Notes: generated from the letters alone by a model not told the origin. Shown: positions 35,277-42,349, counted from the stretch's first letter. The stretch is DNA of 64,000 nt from Flavipsychrobacter sp. (GCA_016786565.1 JAEUVY010000049.1:1-64000); one strand, 5' to 3'. A program made the numbers and translations.

Positions 35277-36176
35277 CTATAGCCACTTTTTGCGCCTGAA
35301 CCACAGGTAAATGACAATGGTGACGGCTGCCATTGTGGCCAGGGTGAGCGGATAGCCCCATTTCCAGCCCAGCTCGGGCATGTTGTGGAAGTTCATGCCA
35401 TAGATGCCCACTATAAAGGTGAGCGGCATGAAGAACACCGAGAAGATGGTAAGTACCCGCATGGTCTCGTTGGTGCGCTGAGAAGATATGTTGAAGTAGA
35501 TGTTGAGCAGGTGGTTGGCGTTCTCGGACATGGAGTCGTACAGGCTTTTTTGTTTCACATACAGGTCGCGCACATCTCGCGTGTATGCGTTGCTGCTTGC
35601 CGGCGGGTCTATCTTGTCTACAATATCGTGTGTGAGCAGCAGCAGCCGACGGATCACGTCTGTTTTCCTCTTTATGAGGTACAGACCTTTCAGCAAAGAC
35701 ACCTTGCGCGCGGTGAGGAATACCTGTGTCTCGTAATACTCTATGAGGTCGGTGAGCTGTTTGCCGGGTTCGTCGTAGGTGTGCAGGCCGGTCTTTACGA
35801 TCTCTACCAGCACTTGTTGGGTAGTGCGGCAATCGGTGTCAGACAATAGCACCTCGGCCTTTTGCGTGAGCGCGCCTATGGGGTTGCGGTGAATGGTGAT
35901 GATGAAGCGGTCTGAAGTAAAGATGGCGATCTTGTTGGTGAGTTCCTGCACGGTGTCGGCGTCTTTGTCGGTGGCATAGTGTACGCGCAATATGATGAAG
36001 GTGTAATTCTTCAGCTGTTCGTACTTGGGCAGGTGACCGGGCTGCATGCAGTCCAGCACCGACTCTTCGTGCAGTCCATACTGGCGGGCTACCTGCCACA
36101 GTTCATTGGCCTGCGGGTCGGTGATGTCTATCCATTCATAACCGCAATTCCTGCCTTCGGTAAGCTTGTTCACCAT
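35277..36176 (-). CDS. corA: CorA-family magnesium/cobalt transporter
   Basis: This 299-residue protein has a cytoplasmic N-terminal domain, a long helical stalk and two C-terminal membrane helices. The pore signature is YGMNFHNMPE after the first helix (TIFSVFFMPLTFIVGIYGMN), and the protein ends in the basic RRKKWL. GMN is the ion selectivity motif of CorA pentamers. A short coiled stretch in the stalk carries many Lys and Arg. It is divergent from the flavin oxidoreductase gene and monocistronic. Confidence 0.93.
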   Translation of the reverse strand: MVNKLTEGRNCGYEWIDITDPQANELWQVARQYGLHEESVLDCMQPGHLPKYEQLKNYTFIILRVHYATDKDADTVQELTNKIAIFTSDRFIITIHRNPIGALTQKAEVLLSDTDCRTTQQVLVEIVKTGLHTYDEPGKQLTDLIEYYETQVFLTARKVSLLKGLYLIKRKTDVIRRLLLLTHDIVDKIDPPASSNAYTRDVRDLYVKQKSLYDSMSENANHLLNIYFNISSQRTNETMRVLTIFSVFFMPLTFIVGIYGMNFHNMPELGWKWGYPLTLATMAAVTIVIYLWFRRKKWL

Positions 36177-36290
36177 TGTTTGAGCGCACCAGCATTGTGG
36201 CCGGTATGTAAATATACCATGTGCCGGGTGATATGTAGCTATGGTGTGCGGTCATTTTTGGCTAATTTCATAGGCTCAAACCGAATTGAT

Positions 36291-37379
36291 ATGTCGCTTC
36301 TTTTTTCGCCGCTGCGCATCCGTCAGATAACATTCCGCAACCGCATTGCCGTGTCGCCCATGTGTCAGTATTCGGCAACGGACGGCATGGCCAACGACTG
36401 GCACCTGGTGCACCTGGGCAGCAGGGCCGTGGGTGGTGCAGGGCTGGTGGTGGCCGAGGCTACCGCGGTGACCCCTGAGGGGCGCATATCTGCCGGCGAC
36501 CTGGGCCTTTGGGCCGATGAGCAGATAACACCGCTGGGGCGTATAGCTGCGTTCATAGATGCGCAGGGTGCGGTGCCGGGCATTCAGCTGGCACATGCGG
36601 GCCGCAAAGCCAGCCTCACAGAACCGTGGAATGGCGACACACAATTGCCTGTTGAACAGGGCGGGTGGACAACAGTAGCCCCATCTGCCATTGCCTATGC
36701 GGCCGACAGAGCTACGCCACGGGCGCTAACAGTGACGGAGATACAGTACATTGTGCAGGCGTTTGGTGCTGCTGCACGGCGGGCATTGCAGGCGGGTTTT
36801 AAGGTGGTGGAGATACACGGTGCGCATGGATACCTTATCAACGAATTCCTATCGCCCCTCAGCAATACCCGTACCGATGAATATGGCGGAGCATACGAGA
36901 ACCGGATCCGGTTTCTGGTGCAGATCATAGAAGAGGTGCGCAAGGTGTGGCCGTCTGATCATCCGTTGTTCCTGCGCATATCGGTCTCTGACTGGCACCC
37001 CGACGGCTGGACGGTAGAAGACTCGGTGCGACTGGTGCCCATTGTAAGAGAATTGGGTGTGGACCTAATAGATTGCTCGTCTGGTGGCAATGTATCCGAT
37101 GTGAAGATACCCGCGGCCCCCGGCTATCAGGTGCCGTTTGCCGCGGCGGTGCGCGCCGCCGGCATACCCACGGGTGCTGTGGGCATAATAGTGAAGGCGC
37201 AGCAGGCCGAAGAGATACTGGAGGCAGGGCAGGCCGATATGATTTTTATGGCGCGCGAGTTTTTGCGCGATCCCTACTTTCCGCTGCATGCCGCTGCCGA
37301 TCTTGATGATGAAACGCCGCCCTGGCCTGTGCAGTATGATCGGGCAAAGCGCAAGAATCCGGGTCGGGGCAGGGCATGA
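36291..37379 (+). CDS. NADH:flavin oxidoreductase, old yellow enzyme (YqjM/NamA type)
   Basis: This 362-residue FMN-dependent TIM barrel opens with LFSPLRIRQITFRNRIAVSP and MCQYSATDGMANDWH. The Cys and Tyr in MCQYSA are typical of the YqjM class. GIQLAHAGRK holds the substrate-binding His pair, and HGAHGYLINEFLSPL follows. The family reduces activated C=C bonds with NAD(P)H, and detoxification is the usual guess. I start at ATG 36291; the frame is open much further upstream but overlaps corA. A TAATTTCA sequence at 36263-36270 is a partial -7 element. Confidence 0.9.
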   Translation: MSLLFSPLRIRQITFRNRIAVSPMCQYSATDGMANDWHLVHLGSRAVGGAGLVVAEATAVTPEGRISAGDLGLWADEQITPLGRIAAFIDAQGAVPGIQLAHAGRKASLTEPWNGDTQLPVEQGGWTTVAPSAIAYAADRATPRALTVTEIQYIVQAFGAAARRALQAGFKVVEIHGAHGYLINEFLSPLSNTRTDEYGGAYENRIRFLVQIIEEVRKVWPSDHPLFLRISVSDWHPDGWTVEDSVRLVPIVRELGVDLIDCSSGGNVSDVKIPAAPGYQVPFAAAVRAAGIPTGAVGIIVKAQQAEEILEAGQADMIFMAREFLRDPYFPLHAAADLDDETPPWPVQYDRAKRKNPGRGRA

Positions 37380-37423
37380 GGAGGCTTCGGAGGGCTTATA
37401 CTGATCGCTAACGCCCAATTCCG

Positions 37424-37431
37424 TAATTTTG
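37424..37431 (+). promoter_or_regulatory. -7 element TAATTTTG directly before queD
   Basis: Exact TAnnTTTG match. ATG 37438 is only 6 nt behind it, so the transcript would be leaderless or nearly so. The earlier TTG at 37429 lies inside the element. Confidence 0.6.
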
Positions 37432-37437
37432 CAGCCT

Positions 37438-37848
37438 ATGGTATATCTGACACGTGTAGAGCATTTTAATGCCGCCCACCGGCTGCACAACCCGGCCTGG
37501 AGCGATGCCGAGAACCGAGAGGTGTTTGGCAAGTGCGCTAACGAGAACTGGCATGGGCATAACTATGAGCTGCATGTAACTATTAAGGGGGCGCCGCATC
37601 CGCAAACGGGTTTCGTGTACAATGCCAAGACCCTGGGCGACCTGATAAAAGACGTGATAGTGGAGCGTGTGGACCACCGCAACCTGAACCTTGATGTTGA
37701 CTTTATGGCGGGCAAGTTCACCAGTGCAGAGAACTTCGCGATAGGTATCTGGAACGAACTGAAGCCGCACATAGAAAAAGACGGAGTGCTGCTGCACTGC
37801 GTGAAGCTTGTGGAGACACGCAGCATATTTGTGGAGTACTACGGATAA
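37438..37848 (+). CDS. queD: 6-carboxytetrahydropterin synthase (QueD)
   Basis: This 136-residue protein has the zinc-binding histidines in [12 protein letters not shown] and [12 protein letters not shown], and the Cys of [11 protein letters not shown] expected in QueD. DHRNLN and [12 protein letters not shown] complete the family. QueD turns dihydroneopterin triphosphate into 6-carboxytetrahydropterin, the second step to preQ0 and queuosine. folE, which makes its substrate, is the next gene on the same strand, each with its own promoter. Confidence 0.9.
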   Translation: MVYLTRVEHFNAAHRLHNPAWSDAENREVFGKCANENWHGHNYELHVTIKGAPHPQTGFVYNAKTLGDLIKDVIVERVDHRNLNLDVDFMAGKFTSAENFAIGIWNELKPHIEKDGVLLHCVKLVETRSIFVEYYG

Positions 37849-37891
37849 ACTATATCAATACTATTATTCTGTGTCCTACCGGCCCGTTGGC

Positions 37892-37899
37892 TACATTTG
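37892..37899 (+). promoter_or_regulatory. -7 element TACATTTG before folE
   Basis: Exact TAnnTTTG match lying just inside the longest possible folE frame (TTG 37887). It implies a start further downstream, with TTG 37935 the best candidate and a leader of about 30 nt. Confidence 0.5.
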
Positions 37900-37934
37900 A
37901 CACAGTTATCGATCACACACTCAAACTTTCTGTT

Positions 37935-38531
37935 TTGGCTTACAATAAATCAGAATCATACGACCCGGCGACCACCGAATCGCTGAAGAAGGCTTACACT
38001 TCTATCATATCGGCCGTGGGCGAAGACCCCGCGCGCGAAGGACTGCTGAAAACACCCGAGCGCATGGCCAAGGCGATGCAATTCATAACGCAAGGTTATA
38101 ATATGAATGCCGCTGATATCATCAATTCTGCCAAGTTTCATGAAGACTACAGCGAAATGGTGATCGTGAAGAACATAGAGCTGTATTCGCTGTGCGAGCA
38201 CCACCTGCTGCCGTTCTTTGGTAAGGCGCATATAGCCTACATACCCAATGGGGTAATAACGGGTCTCAGCAAGCTGGCACATGTGGTGGAGTGCTACAGC
38301 CGCCGCCTGCAGGTGCAGGAGCGCCTGACGCACCAGATACTTGATGTGATACAGGAAACACTGAACCCGATAGGCGTGGGTGTGGTGATAGAGGCGCAGC
38401 ACCTGTGCATGATGATGCGCGGTGTGCAGAAGCAGAACAGCGTCACTACCACATCGGCATTCAGCGGCCAGTTTATGAAGAATGAGACCCGCTCCGAGTT
38501 CCTGAAACTGATCTCGGCAGATTTGTCATAA
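37935..38531 (+). CDS. folE: GTP cyclohydrolase I
   Basis: FolE opens the GTP ring to give dihydroneopterin triphosphate for folate and for QueD. The protein has [40 protein letters not shown] with zinc ligands, [20 protein letters not shown] and [12 protein letters not shown] with the third ligand Cys, ending in SAFSGQF. This is the classical Cys-His-Cys type IA. There is no ATG before the catalytic domain. TTG 37935 ([10 protein letters not shown]) gives 198 residues, the usual length, and follows the -7 element. Confidence 0.92.
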   Translation: MAYNKSESYDPATTESLKKAYTSIISAVGEDPAREGLLKTPERMAKAMQFITQGYNMNAADIINSAKFHEDYSEMVIVKNIELYSLCEHHLLPFFGKAHIAYIPNGVITGLSKLAHVVECYSRRLQVQERLTHQILDVIQETLNPIGVGVVIEAQHLCMMMRGVQKQNSVTTTSAFSGQFMKNETRSEFLKLISADLS

Positions 38532-38545
38532 AAGAATATTCGGCC

Positions 38546-38553
38546 TATATTTG
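38546..38553 (+). promoter_or_regulatory. -7 element TATATTTG before tRNA-Pro
   Basis: Exact TAnnTTTG match about 75 nt upstream of the tRNA 5' end. A tRNA relic lies between the two. Confidence 0.45.
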
Positions 38554-38580
38554 CACCCCCTGAAAAGGGGAATCGGTTCA

Positions 38581-38620
38581 GGACGTAGTTCCGCCTGGTG
38601 CGGGATACAGTTTGGGTCAG
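38581..38620 (+). pseudogene. Possible 5' half of a decayed tRNA-Pro
   Basis: The stretch starts GGACGTAGTTCCGCCTGG and continues to GATACAGTTTGGGTC. It resembles the acceptor, D-arm and anticodon-arm half of a tRNA-Pro with a UGG-type anticodon, but no 3' half follows. Instead the complete tRNA-Pro(GGG) begins at 38627. The call is by eye and tentative. Confidence 0.35.
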
Positions 38621-38626
38621 ATTGTT

Positions 38627-38700
38627 CGGGACGTGGCGCAGTCCGGTAGCGTACTAGTATGGGGTGCTAGGGGTCGCAAGTTCGAATCTTGTCGTCCCGA
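38627..38700 (+). tRNA. tRNA-Pro (anticodon GGG)
   Basis: This 74-nt cloverleaf has acceptor arms CGGGACG (38627-38633) and CGTCCCG (38693-38699) with discriminator A38700. The anticodon stem CTAGT/GCTAG encloses the loop ATGGGGT, anticodon GGG for proline codon CCC. The T arm contains GTTCGAATC. CCA is not encoded. A terminator hairpin starts 8 nt after the gene. The last 10 nt also form the left end of a direct repeat that bounds the islet to the right. Confidence 0.93.
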
Positions 38701-38707
38701 CAAAAAG

Positions 38708-38737
38708 AAAAACGGATGCCTTTTCGGCTCCGTTTTT
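38708..38737 (+). terminator. Terminator of tRNA-Pro
   Basis: AAAAACGGA (38708-38716) pairs with TCCGTTTTT (38729-38737), with an inner GCC/GGC pair and a one-base mismatch. A CTTTTTC tail follows. Confidence 0.8.
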
Positions 38738-38810
38738 CTTTTTCCTTTGTTAGCCGCCGTAGCTTTTTCAGCGAAGGTGGCCGCTCCCGATCTCCCACCC
38801 ACTCTATTTT

Positions 38811-38842
38811 TTGCTAGTTTGTTCCCGTTTTTGCTTGTTTAT
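38811..38842 (+). repeat. 32-nt direct repeat, copy 1
   Basis: Identical over 32 nt to 40009-40040, beginning TTGCTAGTTTGTTCCC. It contains TTTGTTCCC and, just beyond its end, TTTATTCCC 20 nt apart. Behind it, at 38863-38874, lies a T-arm-like GGGTTCGAATCC. Confidence 0.85.
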
Positions 38843-38977
38843 TCCCAAAGATGCCAGCTTTTGGGTTCGAATCCAGTCTATTTGTTTAATAGTCTTGAAT
38901 AGACATTAATATCTTAACGCTTCTCACTGTATATTTATTTCCAATACTTAGGCTTTACAAAAATACCGACAGAGCAA

Positions 38978-39868
38978 ATGAGCTACGACTTATATTTTTA
39001 CAAAAGAAAAAACAGTCAACTCACCGAGCAGCAAATTGGCAATTACCTCGACGAGAATCTTCAATTTAATATTAGTGATGTTGAAAAACAATGGAACTAT
39101 GAAAATCCAGAAACAGGGGTGTATTTTTTAATCGATTGGAATGAGGAAGACCCTGAGTTCGGAAAAGACTATGATAACTTTCCTGAGCATAAATACCTGA
39201 ATTTTAGTTTCAGCGTTAACTTTTTTAGGCCCCGGTTCTTTGCCTTCGAAATATTCCCGATAATTGAAAAATTTATCCATGATCTCGATCTTTCGGTACT
39301 CAATCTACAAGATGAAACGAATTCTGAGGAACTAAAACGGTACGAGAATGGCTACTTGCAAGATCAATGGATAAGGCATAATGATGGAGTTACCTTAACT
39401 CATTTTGATGAACTAAAGATGGACTATATGCCTTTGGAAAAGTCAAACTACATCTGGCTATTTCAGAGTAACAGGCGCATCCTGCAAGATAATCTACAAG
39501 AAGATATTTTTGTACCTGGCTTTTTTGTTTTGAAAAGTAGAAGCGATGAAAAGTTGTATACAGCTTGCGTTTGGCCACAACACATCCCAGTTATTCTTCC
39601 GCCCGTTGATTATCTAATCGTTCAAAAAAAGTATAAAAAACTCTTTAGAACGTTTGAAGAAAGTGGCCTTGTTTCCTATCACGAAATAATCGAACAATTC
39701 GGCAACTTATTTAGCCAATTTAAATCTACAGTGCCAGATTTAAAAGTGCTTAAACCAATAGACGCAAATAAAATCGAAAAACAATTCAATGCACTAAAGT
39801 TGGGTGATAACATCGAAAATTTTGGTCAGTTAGTCGGGATGGATTCTTTTGTCAATGTTAAGCCATAG
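38978..39868 (+). CDS. Unknown 296-residue protein inside the tRNA-Pro islet
   Basis: The frame runs from ATG 38978 and is A+T-rich compared with its surroundings. The protein opens MSYDLYFYKRKNSQLTEQQI, a pattern I recall only from uncharacterised bacterial proteins. It has no signal peptide and no membrane segment. It is acidic in the first third (NEEDPEFGKDYDNFPEH) and predicted mixed alpha/beta (LDEL, FEESGLVSYHEIIEQFGNLF). No catalytic motif stands out. Its placement in a mobile islet beside a small secreted protein makes a defence, immunity or accessory role possible, but this is a guess. Confidence 0.65.
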   Translation: MSYDLYFYKRKNSQLTEQQIGNYLDENLQFNISDVEKQWNYENPETGVYFLIDWNEEDPEFGKDYDNFPEHKYLNFSFSVNFFRPRFFAFEIFPIIEKFIHDLDLSVLNLQDETNSEELKRYENGYLQDQWIRHNDGVTLTHFDELKMDYMPLEKSNYIWLFQSNRRILQDNLQEDIFVPGFFVLKSRSDEKLYTACVWPQHIPVILPPVDYLIVQKKYKKLFRTFEESGLVSYHEIIEQFGNLFSQFKSTVPDLKVLKPIDANKIEKQFNALKLGDNIENFGQLVGMDSFVNVKP

Positions 39869-39881
39869 CTCAACTTCGTCA

Positions 39882-40040
39882 GTTCGAAAGTTGTCCAGCC
39901 AACCACCGGTAAGTATTTGCGAGTTCTTTCCAGTTATTCCCTATACTTCCCCACTCATTCCCAAAAGTGCGTTAAAAGCAAGTAGGTCGTGTAGAAACTT
40001 GCCAGTTGTTGCTAGTTTGTTCCCGTTTTTGCTTGTTTAT
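39882..40040 (+). repeat. Islet repeat A (ends with the 32-nt block, copy 2)
   Basis: It begins GTTCGAAAGTTGTCC (39882-39896), followed by CAGCCAACCACC, and continues through TACTTCCCCACTCATTCCC and AAAAGTGCGTT. The first about 120 nt are roughly 80% identical by eye to repeat B. The last 32 nt (40009-40040) are identical to 38811-38842. It starts 14 nt after the stop of the first islet gene. Confidence 0.8.
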
Positions 40041-40107
40041 CCATGAGGATTCTGTTTTTCTGTTCTAATCCAGGCAACTTGAATCTCGTATCTTTATTCT
40101 TGCTTCT

Positions 40108-40596
40108 ATGAGACAATTGTTGCTAATATTCTTTTTGTTGCCCGGCATTGTTAAATCCCAAGTTAATGACGACCTGATTAGGCAAAAAGTATTGCATGCA
40201 GGAATTATTGATAGCGAATTCATTTTTGGCAAGTGGAATGAAAAAGGGGGAACAGAAACACGTCTGAAATACTTAGGACAAGTGGCGACAAAAAGCGGTA
40301 AGAGTTTTAAGGTAATGAACTCAATCTGGTTATGGGGACTTTCATGTCGTGCGACAAGCAGAATCCTCATCTTTGATTATCAAAATCGATATGTAGGCGA
40401 ATATTTTGTCGGTATGACCTATGATCTTCCCAACAAACTATCGGATGGTAAATTACTATTCAAAAACAATGAAAGAGGAGATTGCGACAAAAAACTTGTT
40501 ACAGTTGTCGACTTGAAAACCGGCCTTCCCAAACAGTTTTTTCTGAAGTGCAAAGGCGATTTTGGCGATATATATTCATTCAGCACTGAAGACTGA
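40108..40596 (+). CDS. Unknown small secreted protein inside the tRNA-Pro islet
   Basis: This 162-residue protein has a clear signal peptide (LLLIFFLLPGIVKSQ) and no membrane segment after it. The mature part contains FIFGKWNEKGGTETRLKYLG, SIWLWGLSCRATSRILIFD and KNNERGDCDKKLVTVVD. The Cys residues could form disulfides outside the cytoplasm. I do not recognise the family. Repeat A lies before it and repeat B 48 nt after it, so gene plus repeat form a unit like the one on its left. Confidence 0.65.
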   Translation: MRQLLLIFFLLPGIVKSQVNDDLIRQKVLHAGIIDSEFIFGKWNEKGGTETRLKYLGQVATKSGKSFKVMNSIWLWGLSCRATSRILIFDYQNRYVGEYFVGMTYDLPNKLSDGKLLFKNNERGDCDKKLVTVVDLKTGLPKQFFLKCKGDFGDIYSFSTED

Positions 40597-40644
40597 AGGG
40601 GCACAAGGAGTATAAAATAAACAGGTCAATTAGTAATACTAGTA

Positions 40645-40780
40645 GTTCGAAAAGTTGTCCAGCCAACCACCAACAAATATTTGCCAGTTCTTCCTAGTTG
40701 TTACTAATACTTCCCCAATCATCCCCCAAAAGTGCGTTCAAAGCAAGCAAATCTTTGATAAATTGGTTCGAAAGTTGTCC
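40645..40780 (+). repeat. Islet repeat B with a second copy of the GTTCGAAAGTTGTCC start
   Basis: 40645-40660 reads GTTCGAAAAGTTGTCC, then CAGCCAACCACC as in repeat A, and stays similar through AAAAGTGCGTTCAAAGCAAG. At 40766-40780 the 15-mer GTTCGAAAGTTGTCC appears again, identical to 39882-39896, and runs into the tRNA-like 3' end. Confidence 0.8.
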
Positions 40781-40781
40781 G

Positions 40782-40797
40782 GTCGTCCCGACAAAAA
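40782..40797 (+). repeat. Right copy of the tRNA-Pro 3'-end repeat (att-like)
   Basis: Sixteen nt identical to 38691-38706. The preceding bases GGTTCGAAAGTTGTCCG resemble a damaged T arm, so this looks like the displaced 3' end of a tRNA gene. Confidence 0.7.
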
Positions 40798-40869
40798 TGA
40801 GAGCGGAGGAACAGAGCATCTGTTCCCAAACGAAAGGACATAGAAAGGTAATACAATGGAAAAACTTCA

Positions 40870-40877
40870 TAAATTTG
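40870..40877 (+). promoter_or_regulatory. -7 element TAAATTTG immediately before the antitoxin gene
   Basis: Exact TAnnTTTG match ending 4 nt before ATG 40882, so the message is probably leaderless. Confidence 0.55.
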
Positions 40878-40881
40878 GTAA

Positions 40882-41100
40882 ATGAAAATTTCGCTACAGT
40901 ATGTGAATGATGTAAGCGGTCACACACAGGCCGTGCAGCTGCCGGTGGCGGATTGGGAAAAGATCCTTTCCAAACTCAGGAAGTATGAACAGGCATTGCA
41001 GTTGAAATCTGATCTGACCGAAGCATTGGAACAGGTGAAGGAATTGCGGACAGGTAAAACCAAGAAGCAAACCTTGAATGAATTCCTCGATGAGCTTTAG
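40882..41100 (+). CDS. Putative RelB/Phd-type antitoxin
   Basis: This 72-residue acidic, helix-rich protein (LPVADWEKILSKLRKYEQAL, then LTEALEQVKELRTGKTKKQT, ending LNEFLDEL) has a short beta start of the kind that could dimerise and bind DNA, followed by a long helix to wrap the toxin. The family cannot be assigned by motif. It is called from the partner gene, which overlaps its end. It starts just outside the islet boundary. Confidence 0.65.
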   Translation: MKISLQYVNDVSGHTQAVQLPVADWEKILSKLRKYEQALQLKSDLTEALEQVKELRTGKTKKQTLNEFLDEL

Positions 41101-41416
41101 TGTATTCCCCACTGAGAGGTTTAAGAAGGACGCGAAGCGACTAGTTAAGAAGTACCCATCGCTAAAGCACGAACTTGCTGAACTTTCCCATACGCTGAGT
41201 ATTCATCCGGAGTCGGGCACTCCTCTTGGTAATGATACATTTAAGATTCGAATTGCAATAAAGAGTAAGAATAAGGGAAAGAGCGGCGGCGCCCGTGTGA
41301 TAACTTATGTTGTTTCAGGCGATAGGGAGGTGTACTTGCTTACAATGTACGATAAGGCCGATTTTGAGTCTATAGATGAGAAGATCTTGAAGGGTATTAT
41401 TTCAGGAATTCGTTGA
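41090..41416 (+). CDS. RelE/ParE superfamily toxin
   Basis: This 108-residue basic protein starts MSFSVFPTERFKKDAKRLVK, with a helix SLKHELAELSHTL. The core strands of RelE-like toxins are NDTFKIRIAI, GARVITYVV and REVYLLTMYDKADF. The terminal KADFESIDEKILKGI fits this family. Such toxins cut mRNA at the ribosome or poison gyrase. ATG 41090 is preferred over ATG 41078; either overlaps the antitoxin stop (11 or 23 nt), so the two are translationally coupled. Confidence 0.8.
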   Translation: MSFSVFPTERFKKDAKRLVKKYPSLKHELAELSHTLSIHPESGTPLGNDTFKIRIAIKSKNKGKSGGARVITYVVSGDREVYLLTMYDKADFESIDEKILKGIISGIR

Positions 41417-41551
41417 TTACCACACTGGACTGGTTTAAGTCACATTTTCTTGAAGTCCGGTCATCCTGAGATTCCGTTCGTTGAACGTTTGTATTGAATA
41501 CTATAAATCCTCTCCTTTCCATCAGAACTATCGGGCTAACTTAGTATTGTC

Positions 41552-41971
41552 ATGGCAAGAGTGATTTTTACATTGTGTTTGTTGGTGATCTTTTCTCAGG
41601 TCGGAGTGTCTCAAACCGTCTCCGCTTCTGTAAAAGCCGAGATGGCTGTGCTGGATAGCGTGTGCAAGGCGTGTATTGATGAAGGAGGGACGCCGCTGTC
41701 GGAATGTGAGAAGGTGCGGCACCGCAAGTTGGATACACTGCTGAACACTGTGTGCCGGGAATTGAGGGTAACGCTTGATTCGGCGTCGTTCAAAAAGTTG
41801 CAGAAAGCAGAACCTGCCTGGCTGCGCAAACGGGATGCAAGAAAAGAAGCGGCTCAGTCCAGAATTGGCAGAAGTTCGGCAGGGGTAGATGCCGATGAGG
41901 CAGCAGCCATAAGGAACGACTCGTACTTTGTAGAGCAGCGCATACGTGAGTTGCTCAGAGAGCTGAAATAG
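41552..41971 (+). CDS. Small secreted protein with LprI/DUF1311-like domain
   Basis: This 139-residue protein has a signal peptide (VIFTLCLLVIFSQVGVSQ). The mature part has three Cys in the first half (DSVCKACID, SECEKV) and a repeat-like LDTLLNTVCRELRVTL and FKKLQKAEPAWLRKRD. The latter closely follows the LN-x-Y...Q-x-AW-x-x-x-RD pattern of the LprI N-terminal (DUF1311) family, whose member in mycobacteria inhibits lysozyme. A role against host or rival muramidases is therefore possible. A near-consensus -7 element TAGTATTG lies directly before the start. Confidence 0.62.
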   Translation: MARVIFTLCLLVIFSQVGVSQTVSASVKAEMAVLDSVCKACIDEGGTPLSECEKVRHRKLDTLLNTVCRELRVTLDSASFKKLQKAEPAWLRKRDARKEAAQSRIGRSSAGVDADEAAAIRNDSYFVEQRIRELLRELK

Positions 41972-42081
41972 CACCTACACATCTATTTGCAGGTTGGCCA
42001 TCAGGTAAGAATTAGCCGGCGGCGATGACCCCGTTTCGGGCGGATTAACAAAATATAGTGCCTTTTTCAAATAAAATCACC

Positions 42082-42089
42082 TATCTTTG
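42082..42089 (+). promoter_or_regulatory. -7 element TATCTTTG for the cold-shock gene pair
   Basis: Exact TAnnTTTG match about 260 nt upstream of ATG 42350. It is the only perfect match I see in the leader region. Confidence 0.5.
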
Positions 42090-42095
42090 TGTGGA

Positions 42096-42349
42096 AATAA
42101 GGCGCCAGCCTCGGCTTTTTCTGCCATAGACAAGATTTTTTTCTTTTTCTCTCAGTTCTCGCGTTCCCGGCTGCCTTTCAGATACTGACCGCTTACAGCA
42201 GTTCATGTTTCGCTTCATTATTCGGTGTTTGTGTGCCGGCATGTGCAGCCTTTCTGATCTGGTTTGTGGGTAAGTGCCGCAGGTTATGATCAGACCTATG
42301 GTTACGTTGGTAGCGGATTGTAAACGATTAAAAAACCGTTGACGGAATT
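42096..42349 (+). promoter_or_regulatory. Long untranslated leader of the cold-shock message
   Basis: About 255 nt without an open frame lie between the candidate promoter and the first cold-shock gene. The leader includes a T-rich stretch (TTTTTTTCTTTTTCTCTC) and GC-rich blocks such as GCGCCAGCCTCGGC. Long structured leaders are a known feature of cspA-type mRNAs, where folding changes with temperature. Whether this one acts in the same way is inference. Confidence 0.45.

Larger units (their letters stand above)
38691..40797 (+). mobile_element. tRNA-anchored A+T-rich islet with cassette-like gene/repeat order, no integrase
   Basis: The 16-nt sequence formed by the last 10 nt of tRNA-Pro and the next 6 nt (38691-38706) is repeated exactly at 40782-40797. 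This is the layout left when an element enters the 3' end of a tRNA gene. Between the copies lie two genes of unknown function, each followed by a related repeat (39882-40040 and 40645-40780). A 32-nt block is also shared near the left end. G+C is roughly 35-40% in sampled lines of the first gene, clearly below the flanks. No recombinase or transposase is present, so it is either a remnant or moved in trans (inference). Confidence 0.6.

Noticed and set aside
36276..36644. 122-residue minus-strand frame inside the flavin oxidoreductase gene
   Set aside because: Antisense to a well-supported gene; no features.
38612..38902. 96-residue frame reading through tRNA-Pro
   Set aside because: Its sequence (RDVAQSGSVLVWG...) is simply the translation of the tRNA and its terminator.
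39882..40780. Integron attC sites
   Set aside because: I could not find the paired RYYYAAC/GTTRRRY ends or a clear hairpin structure, and there is no intI; the cassette idea is kept only as an unproven possibility.
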